A DNA stretch of 64,000 nt from HGM11501 sp045123995. Lineage in GTDB: Bacteria > Bacillota > Clostridia > CAKSNL01 > HGM11501. The notes under the pieces are model-generated. The model was not told the origin of the DNA, did not search any database, and saw only the letters and a program-made list of their open reading frames with translations. Position 1 is the first letter of the stretch; each line of letters opens with the position of its first letter. The position numbers were made by a program, and so were the translations under genes. The stretch is from assembly GCA_045123995.1 (NCBI GenBank), contig JBGVKY010000014.1, forward strand, positions 186,001-250,000, written 5' to 3'. Shown here piece by piece: positions 1-8,874 of this stretch.

Positions 1-221
1 AAAAAATAAAGGACTTAAAGGTTGATATAACCACTCTTGACGCCCTGAAGCTTGCTGAAGAAGCAGGAAGCTCTAAGGCTGTAAACGTGGTTTTAATCGG
101 TCTTTTGGCTAAAAATACAGATATCTCAAAAGAAATCTGGGAAGAAGTAATTAAAGAAACAGTTCCGGAGAAATTCTTGGATGTTAACCTCAAGGCTTTT
201 TCCTTGGGATATGAGGCGTAA
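1..221 (+). CDS. iorB: Indolepyruvate ferredoxin oxidoreductase beta subunit, C-terminal end (partial)
   Basis: The reading frame is open from the window edge to TAA at 219-221, giving about 72 C-terminal residues. The peptide contains TLDALKLAEEAGSSKAVNVV and ends with KFLDVNLKAFSLGYEA, which is how the beta (gamma-type 2-oxoacid oxidoreductase) subunit of indolepyruvate oxidoreductase ends in Clostridia. The IorAB enzyme decarboxylates arylpyruvates to aryl-acetyl-CoA in the cytoplasm and reduces ferredoxin. The alpha subunit is expected upstream, outside the window. Only the C-terminal end is visible, so a related 2-oxoacid oxidoreductase subunit cannot be excluded. Confidence 0.72.
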   Translation, partial: KIKDLKVDITTLDALKLAEEAGSSKAVNVVLIGLLAKNTDISKEIWEEVIKETVPEKFLDVNLKAFSLGYEA

Positions 222-224
222 AAA

Positions 225-1478
225 ATGCTTGAAAAAATATATACTTTTTCAAATAAGACTCTTGAAATAACAAAAGAAGCCGAAGAAAGAATTGAGGAAA
301 AATTTTCTGAAATTGAGAAGGTCTGCTTATACAATCAGGCAAAAGTCATGAAGGCTTTTTCAGAAAACAGAATAAGTGCGGCACATCTTAACGGAAGTAC
401 CGGCTATGGCTATGACGATATGGGAAGAGATGCCTTAGATAGAGTTTATGCCGATGTTTTCGAGGCTGAGGATGCTATTGTGAGATACACAATGGTTTCT
501 GGAACACACGCTATTTCCACGGCACTTTTTGCCTGCCTTCGTCCCGGGGACAAGCTTTTAGCGGTTACCGGTAAACCCTATGACACCTTTGACGGCGTTA
601 TAGGACTTGACGGCAATAAAAACGGCTCCTTGATGGATTTCGGTGTACTTTATGACCAGGTGGATCTGATAGACGGAAAGGCGGATATAGACGGGATAAA
701 AAAATACCTTGAAAAAGAAAAGGTAAAGATGGTTCATATTCAGCGTTCAAGAGGATATGAATGGGATCATGACATTACCTTGAGCGAAATTGAAAAGGTG
801 ATAAAGGCGGTTAAAAGTATAAGTCCCGACACCATATGCTTTGTGGATAACTGTTACGGTGAATTTGTATCGGAGCATGAGCCTACCTATTACGGTGCAG
901 ATTTGATGGCTGGCTCTTTAATAAAAAATCCCGGTGGCGGCATGGCAAAAATGGGAGGATATATTGCGGGAAGACACGACCTTGTGGAACTTTGCGGATA
1001 CAGAATAACAACCCCCGCAACAGGCAGAGAAGCAGGAGCAACCTTGGATGAATTAAGATATATTTATCAAGGGTTGTTTTTAGCTCCACATGTGGTAAGC
1101 CAGGCGTTAAAGGCGGCGCTTTTGTGTGCGTCATGCATGGAAGTTATGGGGTATCCTGCAGTTCCCGGAACCAAAGACGAAAGAACTGATATAGTTGAAG
1201 CCATAAAATTTAACGACCCCGAAAAGCTCATTAAATTCTGTCAGGGAATTCAGAGTGGAGCACCCATCGATTCTTTTGCTCTTCCTGAGCCTTCAGATAT
1301 GCCTGGTTATTCCGACAAGGTAATTATGGCGGCAGGTGCTTTTATTCAGGGTTCTTCCATCGAATTTTCAGCTGACGGTCCCATAAGAGAACCATATATT
1401 GCATATATGCAGGGCGGTCTTACTTATGAGTCGGCAAAGATAGGGATTATGCATGCGGTAGAGCTGCTTACAAAATAA
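225..1478 (+). CDS. Methionine gamma-lyase family PLP enzyme (aluminium-resistance protein family, YnbB-like)
   Basis: A 417-residue fold-type I PLP enzyme of the family once called aluminium-resistance protein and now grouped with Cys/Met-metabolism lyases. The N-terminal half carries the glycine/aspartate-rich stretch GSTGYGYDDMGRD and the cofactor-contact region MVSGTHAIST. The likely PLP lysine is K234 in SLIKNPGGGM. Full length compares well with B. subtilis YnbB. The substrate is not established for this family, and the methionine gamma-lyase label rests on similarity only. The start is ATG three bases after the iorB stop, with GAGG upstream, so it is probably cotranscribed with iorB; a terminator follows directly. 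Confidence 0.85.
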   Translation: MLEKIYTFSNKTLEITKEAEERIEEKFSEIEKVCLYNQAKVMKAFSENRISAAHLNGSTGYGYDDMGRDALDRVYADVFEAEDAIVRYTMVSGTHAISTALFACLRPGDKLLAVTGKPYDTFDGVIGLDGNKNGSLMDFGVLYDQVDLIDGKADIDGIKKYLEKEKVKMVHIQRSRGYEWDHDITLSEIEKVIKAVKSISPDTICFVDNCYGEFVSEHEPTYYGADLMAGSLIKNPGGGMAKMGGYIAGRHDLVELCGYRITTPATGREAGATLDELRYIYQGLFLAPHVVSQALKAALLCASCMEVMGYPAVPGTKDERTDIVEAIKFNDPEKLIKFCQGIQSGAPIDSFALPEPSDMPGYSDKVIMAAGAFIQGSSIEFSADGPIREPYIAYMQGGLTYESAKIGIMHAVELLTK

Positions 1479-1481
1479 AAA

Positions 1482-1519
1482 AAGACAGGTTTTCTTTCAT
1501 AGAAAAACCTGTCTTTTTT
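1482..1519 (+). terminator. Rho-independent terminator after the PLP enzyme gene
   Basis: AAGACAGGTTTT pairs with AAAACCTGTCTT across a short loop and is followed by a T run. It ends the iorB/PLP-enzyme transcript. Confidence 0.85.
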
Positions 1520-1554
1520 CTGTCTGAATATAAGGAAAAAATAGTAGAAATCAC

Positions 1555-1583
1555 TTGCTAAAAGTTGTCTTTTGTTGTATAAT
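1555..1583 (+). promoter_or_regulatory. Vegetative promoter for the D,D-carboxypeptidase gene
   Basis: TTGCTA, a 17-base spacer and a perfect TATAAT lie about 30 bases upstream of the ATG at 1615 and just after a terminator. Confidence 0.6.
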
Positions 1584-1614
1584 AATATTATTATAGTTAA
1601 AAAGAGGGTCGCTT

Positions 1615-2919
1615 ATGAAAAAAAGTAGAATTTTATCAATGGTTTTATGTTTTTTAGTTATTTTTTCAAGCCTGGTTTATGCTGTTCCTGAAGAAAATCA
1701 GGGTCAGGGAGGGCCTTTGGTTTCGGCATCCAATTATATACTTATAAATATGGATAACGGGGAGGTATTGCTTCAGCATAATGCCCATGAAAAGAAGTAT
1801 CCTGCTTCCACCACAAAGATTATGACCGCCATGCTTGCCCTTTCCAATCTTGATATGGAAGGAACTTCTACTGTAAGCAACAATGCAGTAATGTCTATTT
1901 CCTGGGACAGCAGCAAGCTGGGGCTTTACGAGGGAGAAAGCTTTAACAATTTTGACCTTATAAAGGGTATGATGGTTGTATCGGGAAATGATGCGGCAAA
2001 TGTTTTGGCAGAATCAGTATCGGGAAGCGTAGATGCTTTTGTTGAGCTTATGAACAAAACTGCAAAAGATTTGGGATGTACGGGTACTCACTTCTCCAAT
2101 ACTCACGGACTTACTGACGAAAGCCATTATACAACAGCATCAGACATGGCAAAGATTGCAAAAAAAGCCATGGAAAATCCTCTTTTCCGTGAAATCGTAA
2201 AAACAACTTATTTTGAACTTCCAAAAACAGATAAATGCGATTATGTGAGAAGTTTCAATACTACAAATAACCTTCTTACAAATGCCAGAACCTCAAGCTA
2301 TCTTTATTCTCCTGCAACAGGAATAAAGACCGGTTATACGGACGCTGCTCTTAACTGTCTGGTTGGCTCTGCTGAAAAAGACGGAGTAAGGCTTATAAGT
2401 GTTATTTTGGGAGCAAGCAATATTGACGGCGTTAATATGATGTACCCTGATACCAAGGCATTGATGGAGTGGGGATTTAATAACTATAAGAGCAGAACCG
2501 TTATAGAAGAAGGTAAGGCGGTAGATGAGCGTGCTATAAAATATGCAAAGGGAGAAAAGACAGTAAAGCTTGTGGCACAGGACGGTTACAATGCAGTTTT
2601 ACATAAGGATGCTGATGAGAGTCTTATTTCCACCAAGGTTTTAGTGGAAGGTCCCATAACAGCTCCTGTAACAGGCGAATGTGAACTGGGTAAAATGGAA
2701 ATTTACTACGACGGGGAATATTTAAGTGAAGTTATTCTTGTGGCAGACAAAGACTATGAATATTCCTGGTGGGCAGCATTTTTTGACACATTCGGCAAGA
2801 TTTTAGGGATTTTTGTACTTCTGGTTATACTTGCTGTGGTAGTTCTTGTAATTATACGTCAGAGAGAATATGACAAGAAAAGCAAGGAAAGAAGAAAAAA
2901 GACTGAGGACAGAAGATAA
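1615..2919 (+). CDS. D-alanyl-D-alanine carboxypeptidase (low-molecular-weight penicillin-binding protein, DacF/PBP5 family)
   Basis: Trims the terminal D-Ala from peptidoglycan pentapeptides outside the cell membrane. The 434-residue protein has a signal peptide (residues 1 to about 23, ending in VYA), then the three serine-peptidase motifs: SxxK as STTK with S65 as nucleophile, SGN at 123-125, and KTG in GIKTGYTDAA near residue 240. A PBP5 C-terminal beta domain follows. A hydrophobic helix near the C-terminus (FGKILGIFVLLVILAVVVLV) plus a basic cytoplasmic tail replace the usual amphipathic anchor. Start ATG with AGAGGG upstream. DacF is the sporulation-linked member of the family, but the sequence alone does not separate DacF from DacA or DacB. 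Confidence 0.9.
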   Translation: MKKSRILSMVLCFLVIFSSLVYAVPEENQGQGGPLVSASNYILINMDNGEVLLQHNAHEKKYPASTTKIMTAMLALSNLDMEGTSTVSNNAVMSISWDSSKLGLYEGESFNNFDLIKGMMVVSGNDAANVLAESVSGSVDAFVELMNKTAKDLGCTGTHFSNTHGLTDESHYTTASDMAKIAKKAMENPLFREIVKTTYFELPKTDKCDYVRSFNTTNNLLTNARTSSYLYSPATGIKTGYTDAALNCLVGSAEKDGVRLISVILGASNIDGVNMMYPDTKALMEWGFNNYKSRTVIEEGKAVDERAIKYAKGEKTVKLVAQDGYNAVLHKDADESLISTKVLVEGPITAPVTGECELGKMEIYYDGEYLSEVILVADKDYEYSWWAAFFDTFGKILGIFVLLVILAVVVLVIIRQREYDKKSKERRKKTEDRR

Positions 2920-2956
2920 TTTATAAGGCGTATATTTTTTGAAACGGGGGATTTTC

Positions 2957-3979
2957 TTGACAAGAGAATTAAACGTGGGAAATGTAAAAATCGGCGGTGG
3001 AGCAAAAATAAGCGTTCAGTCCATGACGAACACAGATACGAAGGATGTGAAAGCTACACTTTTGCAGATAGACCGTTTGTATAAGGCAGGCTGTGACATA
3101 GTAAGAGTGACCGTACCGGATAAAGAAGCAGCAGATGCCTTGTTTGAGATTTGTGCAAAAAGTCCCATTCCTGTGGTTTCTGATATACACTTTGATTATA
3201 AACTGGCACTTTTGAGCATGGAGGCAGGGGTTTCCAAGGTCAGAATAAATCCGGGGAACATCGGAAATTCCGAAAATGTAAAAAAAGTGGCTTTAATGGC
3301 TAAGGAGAAAAAGATTCCCATAAGAATCGGAGTCAACGGAGGCTCCCTTGAAAAGGATTTGCTTCCGGTATCGGCAGAAAGTATGGTTGAAAGTGCTCGT
3401 CGTCATATAAAGATGCTGGAGGATTGTGACTTTTATGATATAGCTCTTTCTCTTAAATCCTCTGATGTGAAAACAACCGTTGAGGCATATAGACTGGCAA
3501 GCAAAACTTTTCCCTATCCTTTACATCTGGGAATAACGGAGGCGGGAACTGCCTACGGAGGAATTATCCGTTCCTCGGCAGGTATAGGGGCACTTTTGCT
3601 TGACGGAATAGGGGACACTATTAGAATTTCCCTGACCGATGATCCGGTCCGTGAGGTAGAGGCAGGAATAGAGCTTTTAAAAGCCCTTGATTTAAGGGGC
3701 GGAGCTAAACTTATATCATGTCCCACCTGCGGAAGAACAAAAATAGATTTAATCAAGATAGCATCAGAGGTATCAGAAAGACTTAAAGGTGTCAATAAGG
3801 ACATGACCGTAGCAGTTATGGGCTGTGCAGTAAACGGCCCGGGTGAAGCGAAAAATGCCGATATAGGAATCGCAGGAGGAATTAACGAAGCGCTTTTATT
3901 CAAAAAGGGAGAAATAGTAAAGAAAATTCCTCAGGAGAAAATAGTTGAAGAGCTATTTGATGAAATAGAGAAAATGTGA
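2957..3979 (+). CDS. ispG: (E)-4-hydroxy-3-methylbut-2-enyl-diphosphate synthase (flavodoxin), MEP pathway
   Basis: Converts 2-C-methylerythritol 2,4-cyclodiphosphate to HMBPP, the penultimate step of the non-mevalonate isoprenoid pathway, using a [4Fe-4S] cluster. About 340 residues. It has the TIM-barrel start VGNVKIGG...VQSMTNTDT and the cluster-binding C-terminal part with CPTCGRT and MGCAVNGPGEA (three Cys plus Glu ligands). The chosen start is TTG at 2957, five bases after the strong CGGGGGA site. An in-frame TTG at 2939 lacks such a site and would add six residues. Follows the carboxypeptidase gene by 37 bases and is probably cotranscribed. The usual neighbours dxr and rseP are absent. 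Confidence 0.93.
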   Translation: MTRELNVGNVKIGGGAKISVQSMTNTDTKDVKATLLQIDRLYKAGCDIVRVTVPDKEAADALFEICAKSPIPVVSDIHFDYKLALLSMEAGVSKVRINPGNIGNSENVKKVALMAKEKKIPIRIGVNGGSLEKDLLPVSAESMVESARRHIKMLEDCDFYDIALSLKSSDVKTTVEAYRLASKTFPYPLHLGITEAGTAYGGIIRSSAGIGALLLDGIGDTIRISLTDDPVREVEAGIELLKALDLRGGAKLISCPTCGRTKIDLIKIASEVSERLKGVNKDMTVAVMGCAVNGPGEAKNADIGIAGGINEALLFKKGEIVKKIPQEKIVEELFDEIEKM

Positions 3980-3996
3980 ATTTATAAAAGAGCACA

Positions 3997-4043
3997 TTTA
4001 AGATAAAGCTGTCGAAGATAAAAACTTATAAATTTATCTTAAA
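3997..4043 (+). promoter_or_regulatory. Inverted repeat with alternative pairing in the metF leader
   Basis: TTTAAGATAAA (3997-4007) is perfectly complementary to TTTATCTTAAA (4033-4043), which ends four bases before the metF ribosome binding site. A second copy of AAGATAAA at 4015-4022 could pair with the same right arm, giving two exclusive hairpins. It does not match a SAM or B12 riboswitch. A regulatory role is inferred. Confidence 0.35.
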
Positions 4044-4057
4044 CAAGGGAGATATGT

Positions 4058-4933
4058 ATGAAATTATCGGAGTTATTTAAGAAAAAGGAACCAACGTTGT
4101 CTTTTGAAGTGTTTCCTCCTAAAACGCAGGATAATTTTGAAAGTGTGAAAACTGCAACCGAGAAAATTGCAGAATTAAACCCTCACTTTATGAGTGTAAC
4201 TTACGGAGCGGGTGGAGGTACAAGCAAATATACTTTGGATATTGCGTCAAATTTATTAAATAACTACGGCGTTACTCCTTTGGCACATTTAACATGCCTT
4301 TCTTCCACAAAAAGCAAAATAATTGAACAGTTACATCTTCTTAAAGAGAATAAAATAGAAAATATTTTAGCTTTGAGAGGGGATATTCCCGAAGGTCAGG
4401 AAAATATTAAAAGAGAATATAAATATGCCAGTGAGCTTATTTATGATATAAAGGCAAACGGTGATTTTTGCATAGGCGGTGCTTGTTATCCGGAAAAACA
4501 TATAGAATCCAGAAACTTTGAAGAGGATATAAAGCATCTTAAAGAAAAGGTATCATCAGGCTGTGACTTTTTAACAACACAGATGTTTTTTGATAATGAA
4601 GTGTTATACAGCTATCTTTATAAAATAAGAGAAGCAGGGATAACCGTTCCCATCGTTGCAGGAATTATGCCTGTTACCAATGTACTGCAGGTAAAGAAAA
4701 TCTGTGCCATTTCGGGAACAAGCTATCTACCGAAAAGATTCAAGGCAATCGTGGATAAATTCGGTGACAATAAAGAAGCTATGTATCAGGCAGGAATTAT
4801 CTATGCTACAGACCAGATTATTGACCTTTTGGCAAACGGAGTAAATTCCATTCATGTCTATACCATGAATAAGAGCGATGTGGCTTCTAAAATTCAGGAC
4901 AATTTATCGGATATTATTCCGAAAAGGGCTTAA
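4058..4933 (+). CDS. metF: Methylenetetrahydrofolate reductase
   Basis: Reduces 5,10-methylene-THF to 5-methyl-THF, the methyl donor for methionine synthase. The 291-residue protein starts with the family signature LSFEVFPPKT (the Glu is the catalytic acid), followed by SVTYGAGGG and ALRGDIP, and then the FAD-contact segment HIESRNFEEDI and the TTQMFFDN strand. Length equals bacterial MetF. ATG start with AGGGAG upstream. First gene of a metF / MetH-reactivation / metH cluster with 2- and 30-base gaps, so the three products act in one methyl-transfer route. Confidence 0.95.
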   Translation: MKLSELFKKKEPTLSFEVFPPKTQDNFESVKTATEKIAELNPHFMSVTYGAGGGTSKYTLDIASNLLNNYGVTPLAHLTCLSSTKSKIIEQLHLLKENKIENILALRGDIPEGQENIKREYKYASELIYDIKANGDFCIGGACYPEKHIESRNFEEDIKHLKEKVSSGCDFLTTQMFFDNEVLYSYLYKIREAGITVPIVAGIMPVTNVLQVKKICAISGTSYLPKRFKAIVDKFGDNKEAMYQAGIIYATDQIIDLLANGVNSIHVYTMNKSDVASKIQDNLSDIIPKRA

Positions 4934-4935
4934 AA

Positions 4936-5532
4936 ATGGTTAATACATATTTTCTTGAAAGCGAAAAGCTTTTGATAGATGAGAACGAAGTTTTAAGGTA
5001 TATGGGTATGGGCGGATTAAAGGAATTTCCGGAAGAAATTTTAGTTCTTGTAAAAAAAGGAATTTTGGAACTGAAAGAAAAGATGAACTTAAAAGCCTGC
5101 TATGAAAAATATCCCGTTTCGTTGAATGGTGATGAAGTTAACTTAGGTTTTACAACCTTAAATTCTTTAAGCCTGGCTAAAAATCTTAAAAATTGCCGTG
5201 AAGCTATAGTTTTTGCGGCAACAATAGGTATAGATACAGACAGAATTCTTGGAAAGTATTCTATAATTTCGCCTTCTTATGCCAATACCCTTCAGGCAGT
5301 CGGCACAGCAGCCATTGAAAGCTTCTGCGACATTCTGATGGAATATTTATCCCGAAAAGAAGGGGAGCTTTGTCCACGCTTCAGTCCGGGATACGGTGAT
5401 TTGAAATTAGATGTTCAAAATGATATATTGAATAAATTAGAAAGCAGAAAAAACATAGGCTTGCATATTACGGATTCGCTTATTATGATACCTTCCAAAT
5501 CGGTTTCTGCCATAGTGGGGATAAAAGAATAA
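4936..5532 (+). CDS. Stand-alone MetH reactivation-domain protein (vitamin B12-dependent methionine synthase activation subunit)
   Basis: 198 residues related to the C-terminal activation domain of E. coli MetH, which binds S-adenosylmethionine and reductively remethylates inactive cob(II)alamin. Recognisable pieces are FAATIGIDTD, the AANT-like helix ANTLQAVGTAAIESFCDIL, RFSPGYGDLKLDVQ (the RxSPGYGD motif of the AdoMet site) and the tail LHITDSLIMIPSKSVSAIVG. The neighbouring metH product lacks this domain, so the two genes together make the complete enzyme. The start lies two bases after the metF stop with AAAGGG upstream, suggesting translational coupling. Confidence 0.88.
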   Translation: MVNTYFLESEKLLIDENEVLRYMGMGGLKEFPEEILVLVKKGILELKEKMNLKACYEKYPVSLNGDEVNLGFTTLNSLSLAKNLKNCREAIVFAATIGIDTDRILGKYSIISPSYANTLQAVGTAAIESFCDILMEYLSRKEGELCPRFSPGYGDLKLDVQNDILNKLESRKNIGLHITDSLIMIPSKSVSAIVGIKE

Positions 5533-5562
5533 CTCACAAACATTAAAAGACGGGAGTCAGTT

Positions 5563-7950
5563 ATGAGTATTTTAGAAAAACTAGGAAAAGAAAGACTGTA
5601 TTTTGACGGTGGTTACGGCACTCTTTTTCAGGAAAGAGGCTTAAAAGCCGGTCAATTGCCTGAAATGTGGAATATAGAACAAAGGCAGGAAGTCATAAAT
5701 ATACATAAAGAATATCTTGAAAGTGGTTGTGATATTATTACAGCCAATACATTTGGTGCGAACATACTTAAGTATGATGGAAAAGACGGACGTCCTACAT
5801 TGAAAGAGATTATAAAGGCGGCGATAGAGAATGCTAAAGAAGCCGTACGCGGATTTTCCGGAGAAAAGTATGTGGCATTGGATATAGGTCCAACTGGAAA
5901 GCTCTTAAAACCTCTGGGGGACTTAGATTTTGAAGATGCGATCGATATATTTTCTGAAACTGTAAAACTTGGAGTTAAGTTCGGGGCAGATTTGATTATA
6001 ATTGAAACCATGAACGATTCTTACGAAACAAAAGCAGCAGTTTTAGCAGCAAAGGAAAATTCCAATCTGCCAGTGTTTGTAACAAATACCTACGATGAAA
6101 GCGGAAAGCTTATGACCGGGGCAAATGTTCCGGCTATGATTGCACTGCTTGAGGGATTAAGAGTAGATGCTCTTGGAATAAACTGCGGATTTGGCCCCGA
6201 TAAAATGGGATTTTTGGTAGACCAATTTATTAAGCACTCTTCAATACCTATAATAGTCAATCCGAATGCAGGATTGCCGAAAGTTAAAGACGGCAAAACG
6301 ATATTTGATATAACTCCGTCAGAATTTGCAAAAAACATGGAGGAAATTGCGAAAAAGGGCGTTATGATTTTAGGAGGATGCTGTGGCACAACTCCCAGTC
6401 ATATAAAAGAACTTGTAAAGAGAACAGAAAGTATCTCACTTAATCCTCCTGTTGAAAAGGAAGAAACAATAGTTTCTTCTTACACACATGCGGTAAAATT
6501 TGATGAAAGACCGGTACTTATAGGGGAAAGAATAAATCCTACGGGAAAACCGCTTTTTAAGACTGCGTTGAAAGAGGAAAATTACGATTATATATTAAAA
6601 GAGGGGGTATCCCAGGAAGAAAAAGGCGTTGATATTCTGGACGTCAATGTGGGACTTCCTGAAATTGATGAAGTAAAGGTTCTTGAAAAAACCGTTAAAA
6701 TGCTTCAGTCGGTAACTCCTTTGCCTTTGCAGATAGATACAGCATCCCATGAGGCTATGGAAAAAGCCTTGAGAGTTTACAACGGGAAGGCGCTTATAAA
6801 TTCCGTAAACGGAAAAAAAGAAGTTATGGAAGAAATTTTTCCTCTTGCAGCAAAATACGGCGGAGTAGTAATCGGTCTGACTCTTGACGAAAACGGAATT
6901 CCGAAAACGGCAGAAGAAAGAGTTTTAATAGCAGAGAAAATAATAGAAACGGCAAAAAACTATGGCATAGATAAGAAGGATATTATTATAGATCCGCTTG
7001 CGATGACCGTAAGTGCAGATTCAACCTCTGCAAAAACAACCCTTAAGGCTATAGAAATTCTTAGTAAAAAGGGGATAAAAACAAGTCTTGGGGTTTCCAA
7101 TGTTTCCTTTGGACTGCCGAGACGTGAACTTATCAATTCAACCTTTTTTGCTATGGCGCTCACAAAAGGGCTGTCTGCGGCAATTATGAATCCTCATTCG
7201 GAAGAAATGATGACCACATACAAGAGCTTTTGTGCCCTTGCCGACGAAGATGAAAACTGCAGAAACTACATAGATTATGTTTCTTCTAAAGAGGAAAGGA
7301 TAACGGAATCTAAAGAAGAAGTTTCACCTATTGACGGACTTAAACGTGCCATTATAAAGGGTCTTTTGGAAGATGCGGCCCGTTTTGCCCGAAAGCTTTT
7401 AAAAGAGATTCCTCCAATTAAGATAATCAATGATGCCATAATCCCGGCTCTTGATTTTGTGGGGAAATCCTTTGAAGATAAAAAAACTTATCTCCCTCAG
7501 CTTTTAATGAGTGCCGAAGCAGCCAAAGAGGCATTTTTAGAGCTTAAGAAAAGCCTGGAAAAAGAGGGTGGGAATGATGAAAACGAACCTAAGATAGTTA
7601 TAGCTACGGTAAAAGGAGATATTCACGATATAGGAAAGAATATTGTGAAGGTACTCCTTAATAACTATGATTTTACTGTTTATGATTTGGGAAAAGATGT
7701 TTCGCCAGAAGAAATAGTAAAAAAGGTTAAAGAGGAAAAGGTCAAACTGGTAGGTCTAAGCGCTTTGATGACAACAACGGTTCCGTCTATGGCAAAAACC
7801 ATAGAACTTTTAAGAAAAGAAGCGAAAGATGTAAAAGTGATGGTTGGCGGTGCGGTTATTACCGAGGAATATGCTAAAATGATAGGTGCGGACAAATATG
7901 CAAAAGATGCCATGGAAGCAGTTAGATATGCCGAAGAAGTACTTAGATAA
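5563..7950 (+). CDS. metH: Cobalamin-dependent methionine synthase, homocysteine-, folate- and B12-binding modules
   Basis: Transfers the methyl group of 5-methyl-THF to homocysteine through cobalamin. 795 residues in four parts: the homocysteine S-methyltransferase barrel (1 to about 290) with zinc ligands in the GGCCGTTPSH motif near 272; a pterin-binding barrel (about 310-570) starting LIGERINPTGK; the B12 cap helices (about 590-670); and the Rossmann B12 domain with DIHDIG (axial ligand His688) and later GLSALMTTT and VGGAVI. E. coli MetH is about 1227 residues; the missing C-terminal reactivation domain is encoded two genes upstream. ATG start with GGGAG. Confidence 0.94.
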   Translation: MSILEKLGKERLYFDGGYGTLFQERGLKAGQLPEMWNIEQRQEVINIHKEYLESGCDIITANTFGANILKYDGKDGRPTLKEIIKAAIENAKEAVRGFSGEKYVALDIGPTGKLLKPLGDLDFEDAIDIFSETVKLGVKFGADLIIIETMNDSYETKAAVLAAKENSNLPVFVTNTYDESGKLMTGANVPAMIALLEGLRVDALGINCGFGPDKMGFLVDQFIKHSSIPIIVNPNAGLPKVKDGKTIFDITPSEFAKNMEEIAKKGVMILGGCCGTTPSHIKELVKRTESISLNPPVEKEETIVSSYTHAVKFDERPVLIGERINPTGKPLFKTALKEENYDYILKEGVSQEEKGVDILDVNVGLPEIDEVKVLEKTVKMLQSVTPLPLQIDTASHEAMEKALRVYNGKALINSVNGKKEVMEEIFPLAAKYGGVVIGLTLDENGIPKTAEERVLIAEKIIETAKNYGIDKKDIIIDPLAMTVSADSTSAKTTLKAIEILSKKGIKTSLGVSNVSFGLPRRELINSTFFAMALTKGLSAAIMNPHSEEMMTTYKSFCALADEDENCRNYIDYVSSKEERITESKEEVSPIDGLKRAIIKGLLEDAARFARKLLKEIPPIKIINDAIIPALDFVGKSFEDKKTYLPQLLMSAEAAKEAFLELKKSLEKEGGNDENEPKIVIATVKGDIHDIGKNIVKVLLNNYDFTVYDLGKDVSPEEIVKKVKEEKVKLVGLSALMTTTVPSMAKTIELLRKEAKDVKVMVGGAVITEEYAKMIGADKYAKDAMEAVRYAEEVLR

Positions 7951-7966
7951 TTAAGAGGATAATTAT

Positions 7967-8857
7967 ATGAAGGAAATAGTAAGAATACTTAAATTTATTC
8001 TGTTTTCATTGAGTGCAGGGATAATTCAGATTTTAAGCTTTACTCTCTTAACGGAATTGACTGAATTAAATTATACTGTAAGATACTTAACCGCTCTTAT
8101 CCTTAGCGTTATATGGAATTTTACATTAAACAGGAAGTTTACATTTCATTCGGCGGCAAATGTTCCTCTGGCGATGCTTAAGGTGGCGTTTTATTATGTT
8201 ATTTTCACATGGGGAACGACAGCTCTGGGTAAATATCTGACAGGAGAGCTTTTATGGAATGATTACCTTGTAACGATAATCAATATGGCGCTTAATTTTA
8301 TTACAGAATTTTTATATCAAAGGTTTTTTGTCTTTGGTAAAAATCTGGACAATGACAAAAAAGGGCAAATGAAAATCAGACTTGCAGAAAACAGTGATCT
8401 GGAAGAGATATTAAAGGTTTATGAAGCGGCAAGGAAATATATGGCGGAAAACGGAAATGCAAGTCAGTGGGGAACTACCCATCCGCCAAAGGAAATGCTT
8501 ATAGAAGACATAAAAAAAGGGCAGCTTTATGTGGGAGAAAAATACGGCAAAGTACATGCAGCATTTGCTTTTATTTCGGGAGTTGACCCTACATATGTGA
8601 ATATATACGATGGAAACTGGATAAATGAAAATGAGTATATGACCATTCACAGAATTGCCAGTGATGGAAAATATAGCGGAGTGTTTAAGAACTGCATGGA
8701 TTTTTGCAAAGAAAAATGCAATAATCTAAGAATAGATACTCACGAGAACAATAAAACTATGCAGCATGTTTTGGATAAAAACGGATTTATTCGCTGCGGG
8801 ATAATTTATCTTGAAAATGGTGAGCCCAGAATTGCATATCATTTTTCGAAAAAGTGA
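7967..8857 (+). CDS. GtrA-like membrane protein fused to a GNAT-type acetyltransferase
   Basis: 296 residues with two unrelated halves in one frame. Residues 1 to about 125 form a GtrA-type four-helix membrane domain with the typical basic motif WNFTLNRKFTF and a matching second-repeat end NFITEFLYQRFFVFG; GtrA proteins are linked to flipping or transfer of lipid-linked sugars. From Met135 (MKIRLAENSDLEEILKVYEA) a cytoplasmic GNAT-like domain runs to the end, with the GNAT-style C-terminal part NNKTMQHVLDKNGFIRCGII. An internal start at 8369 is possible because AAAGGG precedes it at close range, so a separate acetyltransferase could also be made. The substrate is unknown. It lies 16 bases after metH. 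Confidence 0.75.
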   Translation: MKEIVRILKFILFSLSAGIIQILSFTLLTELTELNYTVRYLTALILSVIWNFTLNRKFTFHSAANVPLAMLKVAFYYVIFTWGTTALGKYLTGELLWNDYLVTIINMALNFITEFLYQRFFVFGKNLDNDKKGQMKIRLAENSDLEEILKVYEAARKYMAENGNASQWGTTHPPKEMLIEDIKKGQLYVGEKYGKVHAAFAFISGVDPTYVNIYDGNWINENEYMTIHRIASDGKYSGVFKNCMDFCKEKCNNLRIDTHENNKTMQHVLDKNGFIRCGIIYLENGEPRIAYHFSKK

Positions 8858-8874
8858 TTTTAAGGAGGGTTAAA

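Noticed and set aside
3980..4057. SAM-I or B12 riboswitch before metF
   Set aside because: The gap is only 78 bases and lacks the conserved aptamer cores; only the AT-rich inverted repeat is seen.
7967..8857. Frameshift joining separate gtrA and acetyltransferase genes
   Set aside because: The frame is open throughout with normal codon use in the linker, and no homopolymer run is placed where a slip would be needed. A real fusion is simpler, though an internal start remains possible.
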